Assembly: GCA_035308365.1 (NCBI GenBank)
Contig: DATGGU010000064.1
Span: 22,549-86,548, forward strand
Source: PALSA-505 sp035308365
GTDB taxonomy: Bacteria; Actinomycetota; Actinomycetes; Streptosporangiales; Streptosporangiaceae
Reading direction: 5' to 3'
Length of the DNA stretch: 64,000 nucleotides
The translations under genes were made by a program, and so were the position numbers. The notes beneath the pieces were generated by a model that saw only the letters and a list, made by a program, of their open reading frames with translations, was not told where the DNA came from and ran no database searches. This document shows positions 24,009 through 46,063 of this stretch, piece after piece. Positions within the stretch are counted from its first letter, which is position 1. Each line of letters begins with the position of its first letter.

Positions 24009-25474
24009 CAGCGCATGGGGCGCTTTCTTCGCCGGAACCACGCCCTACGGAGCCTTCCAGGCCGGAACCACGCCCTACGGAGCTTTCTAGGCCGGAACCA
24101 CGCCCTACGGCGGCACTGCGCGAACTGGACGGGCAGGCACTGCGGGACCGGATCGCGGCGGAACTGGCCGCCGCCCGGGCGCGCACCCTCGGGCTGACCG
24201 GCTGCGTGGACGACGCCGACCTGGTCCGCCAGCATTCACCGCTGATGTCGCCGCTGGTCTGGGACCTCGCGCACATCGCCAGCCAGGAGGAGATGTGGCT
24301 GCTGCGCACGGTCGGCGGGCAGCAGCCGATGCACCCGGAGATCGACTCGCTCTACGACGCGTTCGAGCATCCCCGGTCCGAGCGGCCGAGCCTGCCGCTG
24401 CTGGCCCCGGCGCAGGCCAGACGGTACGCCAGGCAGGTGCGCGGCCGGGCACTGGACCTGCTCGAAGCGGCGCCGCTCACCGGTTCCCGCCTGGTCACCA
24501 GCGGGTTCGCGTTCGGCATGATCGCCCAGCACGAGCAGCAGCACGACGAGACCATGCTGGTCACCCATCAGCTCAGGAAGGGCGCGCCGGTGCTGTCTGC
24601 GCCGCCGCCGGGACCGCCGCCACCGGACGCGCTGGGCTTGCCGCCGGAGGTGCTGGTACCCGGCGGGCCGTTCACCTTGGGCACCTCAACCGAGGCCTGG
24701 GCCCTGGACAACGAGCGCCCGGCGCACCAGGTGCAGGTGGCGCCGTTCTTCCTCGACACCGTGCCGGTGACCAACGCCGCCTACGCGGAGTTCATCGCCG
24801 ACGGCGGCTACGGCCAGCAGCGCTGGTGGAGCCCGGCGGGCTGGGAGCACCGGCAGCGGGCGGGCCTGTCAGCGCCGCTGTTCTGGCGCTGGGACGGCCA
24901 GTGGGTCCGGACCAGGTTCGGCGTGACCGAACCGGTGCCGCCGGCCGAGCCGGTGATGCACGTCTGCTGGTACGAGGCCGACGCCTACGCCCGCTGGGCC
25001 GGGCGCCGGCTGCCCACCGAGGCTGAATGGGAGAAGGCCGCCAGGTTCGACCCGGCGGCCGGGCTGTCCCGGCGTTACCCCTGGGGAGATGCCTCGCCCG
25101 GGCCGGAGCACGCCAACCTGGGCCAGCGGCACCTGCAGCCCGCCCCGGCCGGATCGTACCCGGAAGGGACGGCGGCCTGCGGGGCGCGCCAGCTCATCGG
25201 CGACGTCTGGGAGTGGACGGCCAGCGATTTCCTGCCCTACCCGGGATTCTCCGCCTGGCCGTACCGGGAATACTCCGAGGTGTTCTTCGGCCCGGAGTAC
25301 AAGGTGCTGCGCGGCGGGTCGTTCGCGGTGAGCGCGGTGGCCTGCCGCGGGACGTTCCGCAACTGGGACTACCCGATCCGGCGCCAGATCTTCGCCGGGT
25401 TCAGGACCGCCCGCGACGGCGAGGCAGAGCATCCGGGCGGGAAACACCGGACACCGAGGGAGGTGCGAGCATGA
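24005..25474 (+). CDS. egtB: Ergothioneine biosynthesis sulfoxide synthase EgtB
   Basis: This 489-residue non-haem iron enzyme joins gamma-glutamylcysteine to hercynine as a sulfoxide. The N-terminal DinB_2 domain carries the iron ligands H90 (DLAHIASQEEMW) and H176/H180 (AQHEQQHDE). The C-terminal FGE-sulfatase-type domain follows (PGGPFTLGTSTEAWALDNERPAHQV to FRNWDYPIRRQIFAGFRTA). Codons 6-35 are exactly three units of the dispersed 30-bp repeat, giving a decapeptide period (RPEPRPTELS) that is not part of the enzyme fold and places the DinB domain about 40 residues later than usual. It overlaps egtA and egtD by 4 nt each. Confidence 0.95.
   Translation: MTAHGALSSPEPRPTEPSRPEPRPTELSRPEPRPTAALRELDGQALRDRIAAELAAARARTLGLTGCVDDADLVRQHSPLMSPLVWDLAHIASQEEMWLLRTVGGQQPMHPEIDSLYDAFEHPRSERPSLPLLAPAQARRYARQVRGRALDLLEAAPLTGSRLVTSGFAFGMIAQHEQQHDETMLVTHQLRKGAPVLSAPPPGPPPPDALGLPPEVLVPGGPFTLGTSTEAWALDNERPAHQVQVAPFFLDTVPVTNAAYAEFIADGGYGQQRWWSPAGWEHRQRAGLSAPLFWRWDGQWVRTRFGVTEPVPPAEPVMHVCWYEADAYARWAGRRLPTEAEWEKAARFDPAAGLSRRYPWGDASPGPEHANLGQRHLQPAPAGSYPEGTAACGARQLIGDVWEWTASDFLPYPGFSAWPYREYSEVFFGPEYKVLRGGSFAVSAVACRGTFRNWDYPIRRQIFAGFRTARDGEAEHPGGKHRTPREVRA
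24021..24110 (+). repeat. Dispersed 30-bp repeat, three perfect-length tandem units inside egtB
   Basis: Units at 24021-24050, 24051-24080 and 24081-24110 each end in GCCGGAACCACGCCCTACGG and differ only in the first 10 bases (CGCTTTCTTC, AGCCTTCCAG, AGCTTTCTAG). This is the best-conserved set of the family and was used to define it. The insertion keeps the egtB frame because 30 is a multiple of three. Confidence 0.9.
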
Positions 25475-26383
25475 CCGGGCTGCGGATCGACCGGCTGCTG
25501 CCGGAGGACTTCCTCGCCTCGGCGCTGCGCGAGGACGCCCGGGCGGGACTGACCGCGTCACCGAAGTCGCTACCGCCCAAGTGGTTCTACGATGCCACCG
25601 GCAGCGCACTCTTCGACAAGATCACCGAGCTGCCGGAGTATTACCCGACCAACGCCGAGCGGGCGATCCTGCGCTCGGCCGCCGGTGAGATCGCGGCGGC
25701 CAGCCAGGCGCGCACCCTGGTCGAGCTCGGCTCCGGCTCGTCCGACAAGACCCGGCTGCTGCTTGACGCGCTGCGCCAGGCCGGCACGCTGCACAGCTAC
25801 ATTCCGGTAGACGTCAGCGAGGCCGCCCTGGCGGCCGCCGCCCGTGGCCTGCTGGCCGAGTACCCCGGCCTGTCCATACACGCGCTGGTGTCCGACTTCG
25901 ACCGGCGCCTGGGCCTGCCCGAAGCCGGCGAAGCGAATTCGCCGCGCATGCTCGCCTTCCTGGGCAGCACCATCGGCAACATGGTGCCGGCCGAGCGGGC
26001 GGAATTCCTGGCCAGGAGCCGGGCGGAGCTGCGCGCGGGTGACACTTTGCTGCTCGGCACCGACCTGGTCAAGGATCCGGCCACGCTGGTGGCCGCCTAT
26101 GACGACACAGCCGGAGTCACCGCGGCGTTCAACAAGAACGTGCTCGCGGTGCTCAACGCCGAGCTGGGCGCCGACTTCGATCTGGACGCCTTCGAGCACG
26201 TGGCGCTGTGGGACCCGCGGGCCGAATGGATCGAGATGCGGCTGCGCTCGGCCTTCACACAGCGGGTGCGGCTGCCCGCCATCGACCTGACCGTGGAGTT
26301 CGGTGCCGGGGAGGAAATGCGGACCGAGATCTCGGCCAAGTTCCGCCGCGAGGGAGTGCAGGCCGAACTGGCGGCCGCCGGGT

Positions 26384-40269
<13,886 letters not shown>

Positions 40270-40323
40270 GGGCGGATTGGGCAGAAGATCCTCCCACGCA
40301 CGCGCCCGACGTCTAAGGCACTT

Positions 40324-40341
40324 GGTAACAACACGGTAACA
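40324..40341 (-). promoter_or_regulatory. Direct repeats upstream of the NRPS operon
   Basis: GGTAACA occurs twice, at 40324-40330 and 40335-40341, 11 bp apart start to start (one helical turn), about 55-70 bp upstream of the NRPS start. The adjoining 40350-40385 stretch is unusually AT-rich for this genome. Together they look like a promoter/operator for the two-gene NRPS operon. This rests on pattern only. Confidence 0.35.
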
Positions 40342-40432
40342 GGGTACGGCGAGTCATCTCAACAAGGCATATTTACACATAAACCCAGCAACGGCTCCGG
40401 CCCTGGCGGCGCCGCACCCGGCCGGGGCCCGG

Positions 40433-42175
40433 TTACTGGCTGGCCAGCTCCGCGCGCTGCGCGGCGGCGATGCCGAGCAGTTCCTCCGCGTGCGCCTGGC
40501 CGAACTCCGAATGCTCCAGCCCGGCCAGCATCCGGGACAGCTCACGCACCCGGCCGGCCCGGTCGAGCTGGACGACCCCGCTGCGGGTCACCGAGCCGTC
40601 GTCGGACTTCGCCACCACCAGGTGCGTGTCCGCGAACGCCGCGACCTGCGGCAGGTGGGTGACCACGATCACCTGGGCCAGCCGGGCCAGCCGGGCCAGC
40701 CGCCGCCCGACCTCCACCGCGGCCTTGCCGCCCACCCCGGCGTCCACCTCGTCGAACACGAACGTCGGCACCGGGTCCGCCCCGGCGAACACCACCTCGA
40801 TGGCCAGCATGACCCGGGACAGCTCGCCACCGGACGCACCCTTGTGCAGCGGCAGCGGCGGCGCCCCCGGATGCGCGGCCAGCCGGATCTCGACCTCGTC
40901 CCTGCCATAGGGCCCGGGTTCGGCGGACTGCGTGATCGCCACGGTCAGCCGGGCATGTGGCATCGCCAGCGCGGCCAGTTCGCCGGTGACCGCACTGGCG
41001 AACTTCTCCGCTGCCTGCTCACGCAGCCCGGTCAGGTCCGCGGCCAGGCCGTCCACGGTGGCGGCCAGCGCGGCTTCCCCGGCGGCCAGCGCGGCGATTC
41101 GGTCGTCGTCGCCCTCCAGCTCGGCCAGCCTGCCCGCGGCCTCCTTGGACCAGGCCAGCACGGCGGCCAGGTCACCGGTGCCGCCGCCCCGGCTGCCGAA
41201 CGTGCGGATCAGGCGGGCAAGGTCGGCGCGGCGTTCCTGGACCACGGCCAGCCGGGCCGGGTCGGCCTCAACCGACTGGGCGTAGGAGGCCAGTTCCACG
41301 GCCACGTCGGAGACGATGTAGGCCGCCTCGGCCAGCCGGTTCGCCGCAGCGCCGAGGACCGCGTCATGTGCCGCGACCGCCTCCAGGGACTGTTTGGCGG
41401 CGACCAGCAGCGCCGTGGCGTCGGCGGTCTCGTAGGAACCGGCGGACGGGTCTCCCACCAGCGCCTCGTGCGCCGTGGTCGCGGCGGCATGCAGCGCGTC
41501 GGCGTGCGCCAGCCGCTCCTGCTCGGCCAGCAGTTCCTCGTCCTCACCCTCGGCCGGGTCGAGGCGCTCCACCTCGGCCAGGCCGTCGCGGAGCTCGGCG
41601 GCCTGCTCGGCCCGCTCCCTGGCCCTGGTGGTCAGCTCGGCCAGTTCCTCGCGCACCTGGCGGTGCCGCTGGTAGGCGCGCTGGTAATCGGCCAGCACCG
41701 CAGACAGCTCGCTGCCGGCGTAACGGTCAAGCGCCGCTCGCTGCCGGCCCGCCTTGAGCAACTGCTGCTGGTCGGCCTGGCCGTGCACGGCGACCAGTTC
41801 GTCCGCCAGGTAGGTGAGCAGGGACACCGGCACGGACCGGCCACCCGCGTGCGCCCGGGATCTGCCCTCGGCGGAGACAGACCGGCTCACCACCAGCGCG
41901 GCGCCGCCGTCGTCGAGTTCGCCGCCGGCTTCGTCCACCTGCTGCGCGACGTGACCGCCCGGCTCGATGCGCAGCCGTCCCTCCACGGTGGCGCGGTCGG
42001 CGCCCGGCCGCACCCGCGCGGGGTCGCCACGGCCGCCGAACAGCAGGCCGAGACCGGTTACCACCATCGTCTTGCCGGCCCCGGTCTCCCCGGTGACCAC
42101 GGTCAGCCCTGGGGACGGTTCGAGGACGGCGTCGTCGATCACCCCGAGCCCGGTGATCCTGACCTCCTCAAGCAT
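40433..42175 (-). CDS. recN: DNA repair protein RecN
   Basis: This 580-residue SMC-like ATPase acts in double-strand break repair. Walker A is GETGAGKT (29-36). Two long coiled-coil arms (about 150-340) flank the centre. The ABC signature is KGASGGELSRVMLAIEVVF (about 455), Walker B is TFVFDEVDAGVGG, and a late histidine switch is VIVVTHLPQVAAFAD. The start overlaps the end of nadK by 8 nt, as in many actinobacteria. A steA gene usually follows; here the NRPS block does. Confidence 0.96.
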   Translation of the reverse strand: MLEEVRITGLGVIDDAVLEPSPGLTVVTGETGAGKTMVVTGLGLLFGGRGDPARVRPGADRATVEGRLRIEPGGHVAQQVDEAGGELDDGGAALVVSRSVSAEGRSRAHAGGRSVPVSLLTYLADELVAVHGQADQQQLLKAGRQRAALDRYAGSELSAVLADYQRAYQRHRQVREELAELTTRARERAEQAAELRDGLAEVERLDPAEGEDEELLAEQERLAHADALHAAATTAHEALVGDPSAGSYETADATALLVAAKQSLEAVAAHDAVLGAAANRLAEAAYIVSDVAVELASYAQSVEADPARLAVVQERRADLARLIRTFGSRGGGTGDLAAVLAWSKEAAGRLAELEGDDDRIAALAAGEAALAATVDGLAADLTGLREQAAEKFASAVTGELAALAMPHARLTVAITQSAEPGPYGRDEVEIRLAAHPGAPPLPLHKGASGGELSRVMLAIEVVFAGADPVPTFVFDEVDAGVGGKAAVEVGRRLARLARLAQVIVVTHLPQVAAFADTHLVVAKSDDGSVTRSGVVQLDRAGRVRELSRMLAGLEHSEFGQAHAEELLGIAAAQRAELASQ

Positions 42176-43217
42176 TGGCTCGCGAGGCCTCCTCTCCGCC
42201 CGATACAGCGCCTGATCCTGCCTGCTGCCTGCCGCGCCATCCGGTCACCGGCAGCCCGAACTTCACCACCAGCCGGTCGGTGAACGGGGCGCCGGCGCCG
42301 AGGCCACCGGTGGCCGTCTCGCTGCGGTGCGGCCTGGCCAGCAGCACCGGGCGCTCGCCGCGCCGCACCTCGACCCTTGCACCAGGCGGCAGATCTACGC
42401 TACGGCGACCATCGCACCACAGCACGGCGCCTGTCATCTCGCCACGCCAGGATCCTGAGTCCAGGCCCAGGCCGGCAGGCCCGGCCGGTGCGCGGGCGGT
42501 GCCGCCGAGCACCTCAACCGCGAGCGTCGAGGCCGGGGAGACCAGCATCGGCCCGGCGAACAGCGCGTGCGCGCAGATCGGCACCAGCAGCAGGGCCTCC
42601 ACCTCCGGCCAGACGATCGGGCCGCCGGCCGAGAACGCGTAAGCGGTGGATCCGGTGGGCGTGGCGCAGATCACCCCGTCACAGTCCAGGTTGGACAGCG
42701 GCCGGCCGTCCACCTCGGTGACGACCTCCAGCATCCCGATCCGCGGCGTCTTCTCCACGGTGGCCTCGTTGAGTGCCCAGGTCTCGGCGGTGACGCCACC
42801 GTTGTGCCGGACCGTCACGTCGATGGTCATCCGGCTCTCCACCTGGTACTGGCGGGCGACCACGCGGTCCACGGTCTCGGCCAGGTCGTCGGGATCCGCC
42901 TCGGCCAGGAAGCCGATGTGGCCGAGGTTGACGCCCAGCAGCGGCGCGCCAGCGGGCCTGGCCACCTCGGCCGCGCGCAGCAGTGTTCCGTCACCGCCAA
43001 TGACGATCACCACCTCCGCGCCCCGGGCCGCCTCCTGGCTGGCCGGGACGACCTCGGCCGGGCAGTCGATCTCGGCGGCCTCGGTGGCGAGCACGCGCAC
43101 GGTCAGGCCGGCCGCGGTCAGCCGGTCCACCACGAACCGCGCGCTGGCCACCGCCTGCGGCCGCCCGGTGTGCACGACGATGAGCACCGCCCGCCTGCCG
43201 TCCGTCATGCCGTGCAT
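42168..43217 (-). CDS. nadK: NAD kinase
   Basis: A 349-residue enzyme, somewhat longer than the usual 290-310 because of extra C-terminal residues. It phosphorylates NAD to NADP. Diagnostic motifs are VIVIGGDGTLLRAAE (70-84), GVNLGHIGFLAEAD (94-107), ALNEATVEK, DGVICATPTGSTAYAFSAGGPIV (about 178-200) and VSPASTLAVEV. The first Met gives MHGMTDGRRAV; the second Met (43208) could also serve. It lies between tlyA and recN with a short overlap into recN. Confidence 0.95.
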   Translation of the reverse strand: MHGMTDGRRAVLIVVHTGRPQAVASARFVVDRLTAAGLTVRVLATEAAEIDCPAEVVPASQEAARGAEVVIVIGGDGTLLRAAEVARPAGAPLLGVNLGHIGFLAEADPDDLAETVDRVVARQYQVESRMTIDVTVRHNGGVTAETWALNEATVEKTPRIGMLEVVTEVDGRPLSNLDCDGVICATPTGSTAYAFSAGGPIVWPEVEALLLVPICAHALFAGPMLVSPASTLAVEVLGGTARAPAGPAGLGLDSGSWRGEMTGAVLWCDGRRSVDLPPGARVEVRRGERPVLLARPHRSETATGGLGAGAPFTDRLVVKFGLPVTGWRGRQQAGSGAVSGGEEASRANA

Positions 43218-43241
43218 CCCTTCCGGTGACGACGCCGCGGC

Positions 43242-44051
43242 CTACTGTGGGCCATCTTCGATCGCCTGCTGAAGCTCGTGCTCACCGAGCGGCGGCGCGC
43301 CGCGGCGCAGCCACAGGAAGTACTCGACGTTGCCGGCCGGCCCGGGCAGCGGGCTGGCCACCGTCCCGGCGACACCCAGGCCGAGCCCGGCCGCGGCGCG
43401 CGCCACCCCGGCCACCGCCTCGGCCCGCAGTGCGGGATCGCGCACCACACCGCCCTGGCCTACCCGGCCCTTGCCCACCTCGAACTGCGGCTTGACCAAC
43501 AGCACGAAGTCCGCGTCCGGCGCCGCGCAGGCGGCCAGCGCGGGCAGCGGCGTGGCCAGCGAGATGAACGAAAGGTCGGCCACGACCAGGCCGGGCGGCG
43601 GCGCCACCTGCTCGGGGCGCAGCTCACGGACGTTGACCCGGTCCAGTACGGTGACCCTCGGATCGCTGCGCAGCGACCAGGCGAGCTGGCCGTACCCGAC
43701 GTCCACCGCGACCACGTGCCCGGCACCGGCCCGCAGCAGCACGTCGGTGAACCCCCCGGTGGAGGCGCCGGCGTCCAGGCAGCGGCGGCCTGCCACGCTA
43801 AGCTCCCCGAACGCGGCCAGCGCCCCGGCCAGCTTGTGGCCGCCGCGCGACACGTATTCGGGACCCGGCGCGCCCGCGACGGTGATCGGCACGTCCCGGC
43901 CCACCTGGCTGGCCGGCTTGCCGGCGACCAGGCCGGCCACGCTGACCCGGCCGCTGGCGATCAGCTCGGCCGCCTGCTGCCTGGAGCGGGCGAGCCCCCG
44001 CCTGACCAGCTCGGCGTCCAGCCTGATCCGGTTGCCCACGGCTGACGGCAT
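43242..44051 (-). CDS. tlyA: TlyA-family rRNA 2'-O-methyltransferase
   Basis: This 269-residue protein has an N-terminal S4 RNA-binding domain (RLDAELVRRGLARSRQQAAELIASGRV, about 10-36) and an FtsJ-like methyltransferase domain. SAM motif I is CLDAGASTGGFTDVLL (about 90-105). The catalytic lysines and acids are in RGGHKLAGAL, VVADLSFISL and LLVKPQFEVGKG. TlyA methylates 16S and 23S rRNA at capreomycin-sensitive cytidines. Homologues were once called haemolysins. It lies between the small ORF and nadK in the conserved actinobacterial order. Confidence 0.94.
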   Translation of the reverse strand: MPSAVGNRIRLDAELVRRGLARSRQQAAELIASGRVSVAGLVAGKPASQVGRDVPITVAGAPGPEYVSRGGHKLAGALAAFGELSVAGRRCLDAGASTGGFTDVLLRAGAGHVVAVDVGYGQLAWSLRSDPRVTVLDRVNVRELRPEQVAPPPGLVVADLSFISLATPLPALAACAAPDADFVLLVKPQFEVGKGRVGQGGVVRDPALRAEAVAGVARAAAGLGLGVAGTVASPLPGPAGNVEYFLWLRRGAPPLGEHELQQAIEDGPQ

Positions 44052-44056
44052 TCCGC

Positions 44057-44335
44057 TCAGCGCCCAACCCCGGACCCGCGGGCGGAGCCCGCATCGGGGG
44101 TTTCCGGGGGGTCGTCGAGCTGGCTGAGCACCTGCCGCAGCCCGGCGTGGATGTCCTCGAACACCGCCACGTGCTCTTCCAGCGGCAGGCCGTCCAGCCC
44201 GTCCAGCCGGGCGATCACCGCGTCGACCGGCGGTTCACCCGTCGGCACAGCCTGCGCCCGGCCGGCCGGCGCCTCAGCGCCGGTGTCTGGTGGGCACCGC
44301 AGGGAAGAGTTCTCTTCCTGGTTTGTATCTGGCAT
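44057..44335 (-). CDS. Small conserved acidic protein upstream of tlyA
   Basis: A 92-residue ORF. A disordered start (MPDTNQEENSSLRCPPDTG) precedes a short helical core, PVDAVIARLDGLDGLPLEEHVAVFEDIHAGLRQVLSQL (about 36-73), and a Gly/Ser tail. Such small proteins occur between HAD and tlyA in actinobacteria and have no known function. AGAGG sits just before the ATG. The 5-bp gap to tlyA supports one transcript. The 30-bp repeat pair lies upstream in the divergent gap. Confidence 0.75.
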   Translation of the reverse strand: MPDTNQEENSSLRCPPDTGAEAPAGRAQAVPTGEPPVDAVIARLDGLDGLPLEEHVAVFEDIHAGLRQVLSQLDDPPETPDAGSARGSGVGR

Positions 44336-44401
44336 CAGCCTCTACGCTCCTACGCTTCTCCGAGGAACGCTACCGTCCGATTCCGACAGCCCGGTGCACT
44401 G

Positions 44402-44461
44402 TGCTTTACCTGCCGGACCCACACCCTACGGCGCTTTATTTGCCGGACCCACACCCTACGG
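44402..44461 (+). repeat. Dispersed 30-bp repeat, two tandem intergenic units
   Basis: Units at 44402-44431 and 44432-44461 both end GCCGGACCCACACCCTACGG and begin TGCTTTACCT and CGCTTTATTT. They lie in the divergent gap between the small acidic protein and the SCP2 gene, reading toward the SCP2 gene and ending 72 bp before its start. Confidence 0.85.
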
Positions 44462-44533
44462 CACCGCCCGGTGGCGCCATTACCAGGGAACTGCTGGCAG
44501 GATGGGGCACCAGCCAAGGAGGGTGAGAGCAGG

Positions 44534-44878
44534 ATGGCGACCGCGGAAGAGTGCCGCAAGGCGCTGGAGGGCCTGGTGGGGCGGATCGCCGGGATGGATC
44601 CCGCCGACCGGGCGGCGCATTTCCCCGACCGGACGATGAGCGCCCGGATTCCCGACCTCAATCTGCTGTTCATCACCCGGATCGGGCCGCACGGCGCGGA
44701 TCCGGTCGTGGCGGCGCCGCCCGGCACCAAGCCCGCGCAGGTCAGGTTCACCGCGAACAGCGACGACCTGGTCTGGATCGCCGAGGACCCGGCCCGGTTC
44801 GCCCGGGCCTGGCTGACCGGCAAGCTCAAGGTCGAGGCCAGCCTGCTCGATCTGCTCCAGCTCAGGAAGTTCCGCTGA
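44534..44878 (+). CDS. SCP2 sterol-binding-domain protein
   Basis: A 114-residue protein that is one SCP2 domain: ATAEECRKALEGLVGRI at the start, strands SARIPDLNLLFITRIGP and QVRFTANSDDLVWIAEDP, and the closing helix LTGKLKVEASLLDLLQLRKF. These small proteins bind hydrophobic ligands, and the ligand is unknown here. AGGAGGGTGAG lies about 10 nt before the ATG. The open frame continues far upstream, but that part is repeat and intergenic sequence, so the short form is chosen. Confidence 0.85.
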   Translation: MATAEECRKALEGLVGRIAGMDPADRAAHFPDRTMSARIPDLNLLFITRIGPHGADPVVAAPPGTKPAQVRFTANSDDLVWIAEDPARFARAWLTGKLKVEASLLDLLQLRKFR

Positions 44879-45033
44879 GCTGGGCCCGGTCACGCAGCCG
44901 CGGCCGGGCCTTCTCCAGCCGGCACGTTGACGCAGTCAAAACTGCGCGAAGTGCTGCCGCCGCGTGCGAGCCGCCAGCCGCAGGCCTTGCCAGGCTTCCG
45001 GATATATCACGCCCGACAGCGCCTGGAGGCACG

Positions 45034-45972
45034 ATGTCCCACATGATGGAAGAGGACGATCCTACCGGTCAGTCCGGTGAAAGCAGCCAGACTCCGCTCC
45101 CCTCGACGGCTGTCAATCAGCAGACCATGGAGATCATCCAGACGAGTGCCACAAACTTCACCGAGGCGATAGTCCAGAACCCGGGAGCCCAGCAGAACAT
45201 TGGCCAGATCATCACCAGCTACGCCCCCATGACCGGTTCCTTCACCCCGGAAATCATGGTGCCCGAAAAAATGGAGGAAGAGAAAGAGCTGACAATTATG
45301 TGCGTGGTGTGCCAGGAAGAATACGCACCTGCTAAAATCTCATTTAGCTGCACTAAATGTGTGGAGGGAAAGTTGTGCGACGTCTGCATGCCACAGTACT
45401 TCTCCACCTGGAAGGCCAAAGCACTCCAGGATTGCGGCCTGACGATCGACACCGGCCAGCAGGTGTATTTCGTGTACTCCAAGCACCTCCTTTTCTGTCC
45501 ATTCTGCAAAGCACCCATCACACCTGTCACATACGATCCAGCCCTGGCCTGGTACAAGCAACCTTCATTTCCACCGCCTGACCCTGGCAGGTACGCAGTG
45601 ATCAGTGGCGACAATTCCACCGCCAACCTGGATGGCCACTCGTTCAAAAACGGTTTCGACCGGACGAGGTACTTCAACGACTATCCTGCGTACCTCCTGG
45701 CACAGCCACAGTTGCCCGGAGATTGCCCGCATTGCGGTGAGGGCAACGGACTATATGTGAAGATAAAAGCAAAGGATGCCGCCACACTCAACAGGGATCC
45801 GTGGCGTGGCGGGCCCCCTAGCTGTCTGATATGCCCGTCAGCGCGCAACTTCGGCCAGGATGAGGATTTGTTCTACTGCATCGGCTGCCAGCAATCAATC
45901 CTTCATCCCAAGCATTTCAGTACGACCGGCCAGGTCGAGAAGGGCACCTTCTACACAGTAGTTTTCCAGTAG
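45034..45972 (+). CDS. RING-like C4C4 zinc-finger protein of unknown function
   Basis: This 312-residue protein starts at an ATG 5 nt after GGAGG. Residues 1-85 are Glu/Gln/Ser/Thr-rich and probably flexible. A cysteine set follows: C90/C93, C106/C109, C115/C118 and C155/C158, four CxxC pairs with RING-like spacing (x12, x5, x36) and no histidine, as in C4C4 RINGs. A second set, C231/C234, C264/C267 and C282/C285, looks like a further zinc ribbon. No E1, E2 or ubiquitin-like gene is adjacent. Codons are more AT-rich than the neighbours, which suggests recent acquisition. It converges with another AT-richer unknown gene across tandem repeats. Confidence 0.72.
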   Translation: MSHMMEEDDPTGQSGESSQTPLPSTAVNQQTMEIIQTSATNFTEAIVQNPGAQQNIGQIITSYAPMTGSFTPEIMVPEKMEEEKELTIMCVVCQEEYAPAKISFSCTKCVEGKLCDVCMPQYFSTWKAKALQDCGLTIDTGQQVYFVYSKHLLFCPFCKAPITPVTYDPALAWYKQPSFPPPDPGRYAVISGDNSTANLDGHSFKNGFDRTRYFNDYPAYLLAQPQLPGDCPHCGEGNGLYVKIKAKDAATLNRDPWRGGPPSCLICPSARNFGQDEDLFYCIGCQQSILHPKHFSTTGQVEKGTFYTVVFQ

Positions 45973-46063
45973 TGGTTTTCCAGTAGTGGTTTTCCAGTAG
46001 TGGTGACCAACGGGCGCTAGTGCCGGGCTGGTCAGTGCCGGACTGGTCAGTGCCGGACTGGTC
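45957..46063. repeat. Two tandem-repeat arrays between convergent genes
   Basis: AGTAGTGGTTTTCC (14 bp) repeats from 45957 to 46008: a shortened first unit, two exact units and a partial one. It carries the stop codon of the RING-like gene. AGTGCCGGACTGGTC (15 bp) repeats from 46019 to 46063: one variant and two exact units, ending at the stop of the opposite gene. Both look like slippage arrays. Confidence 0.85.
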
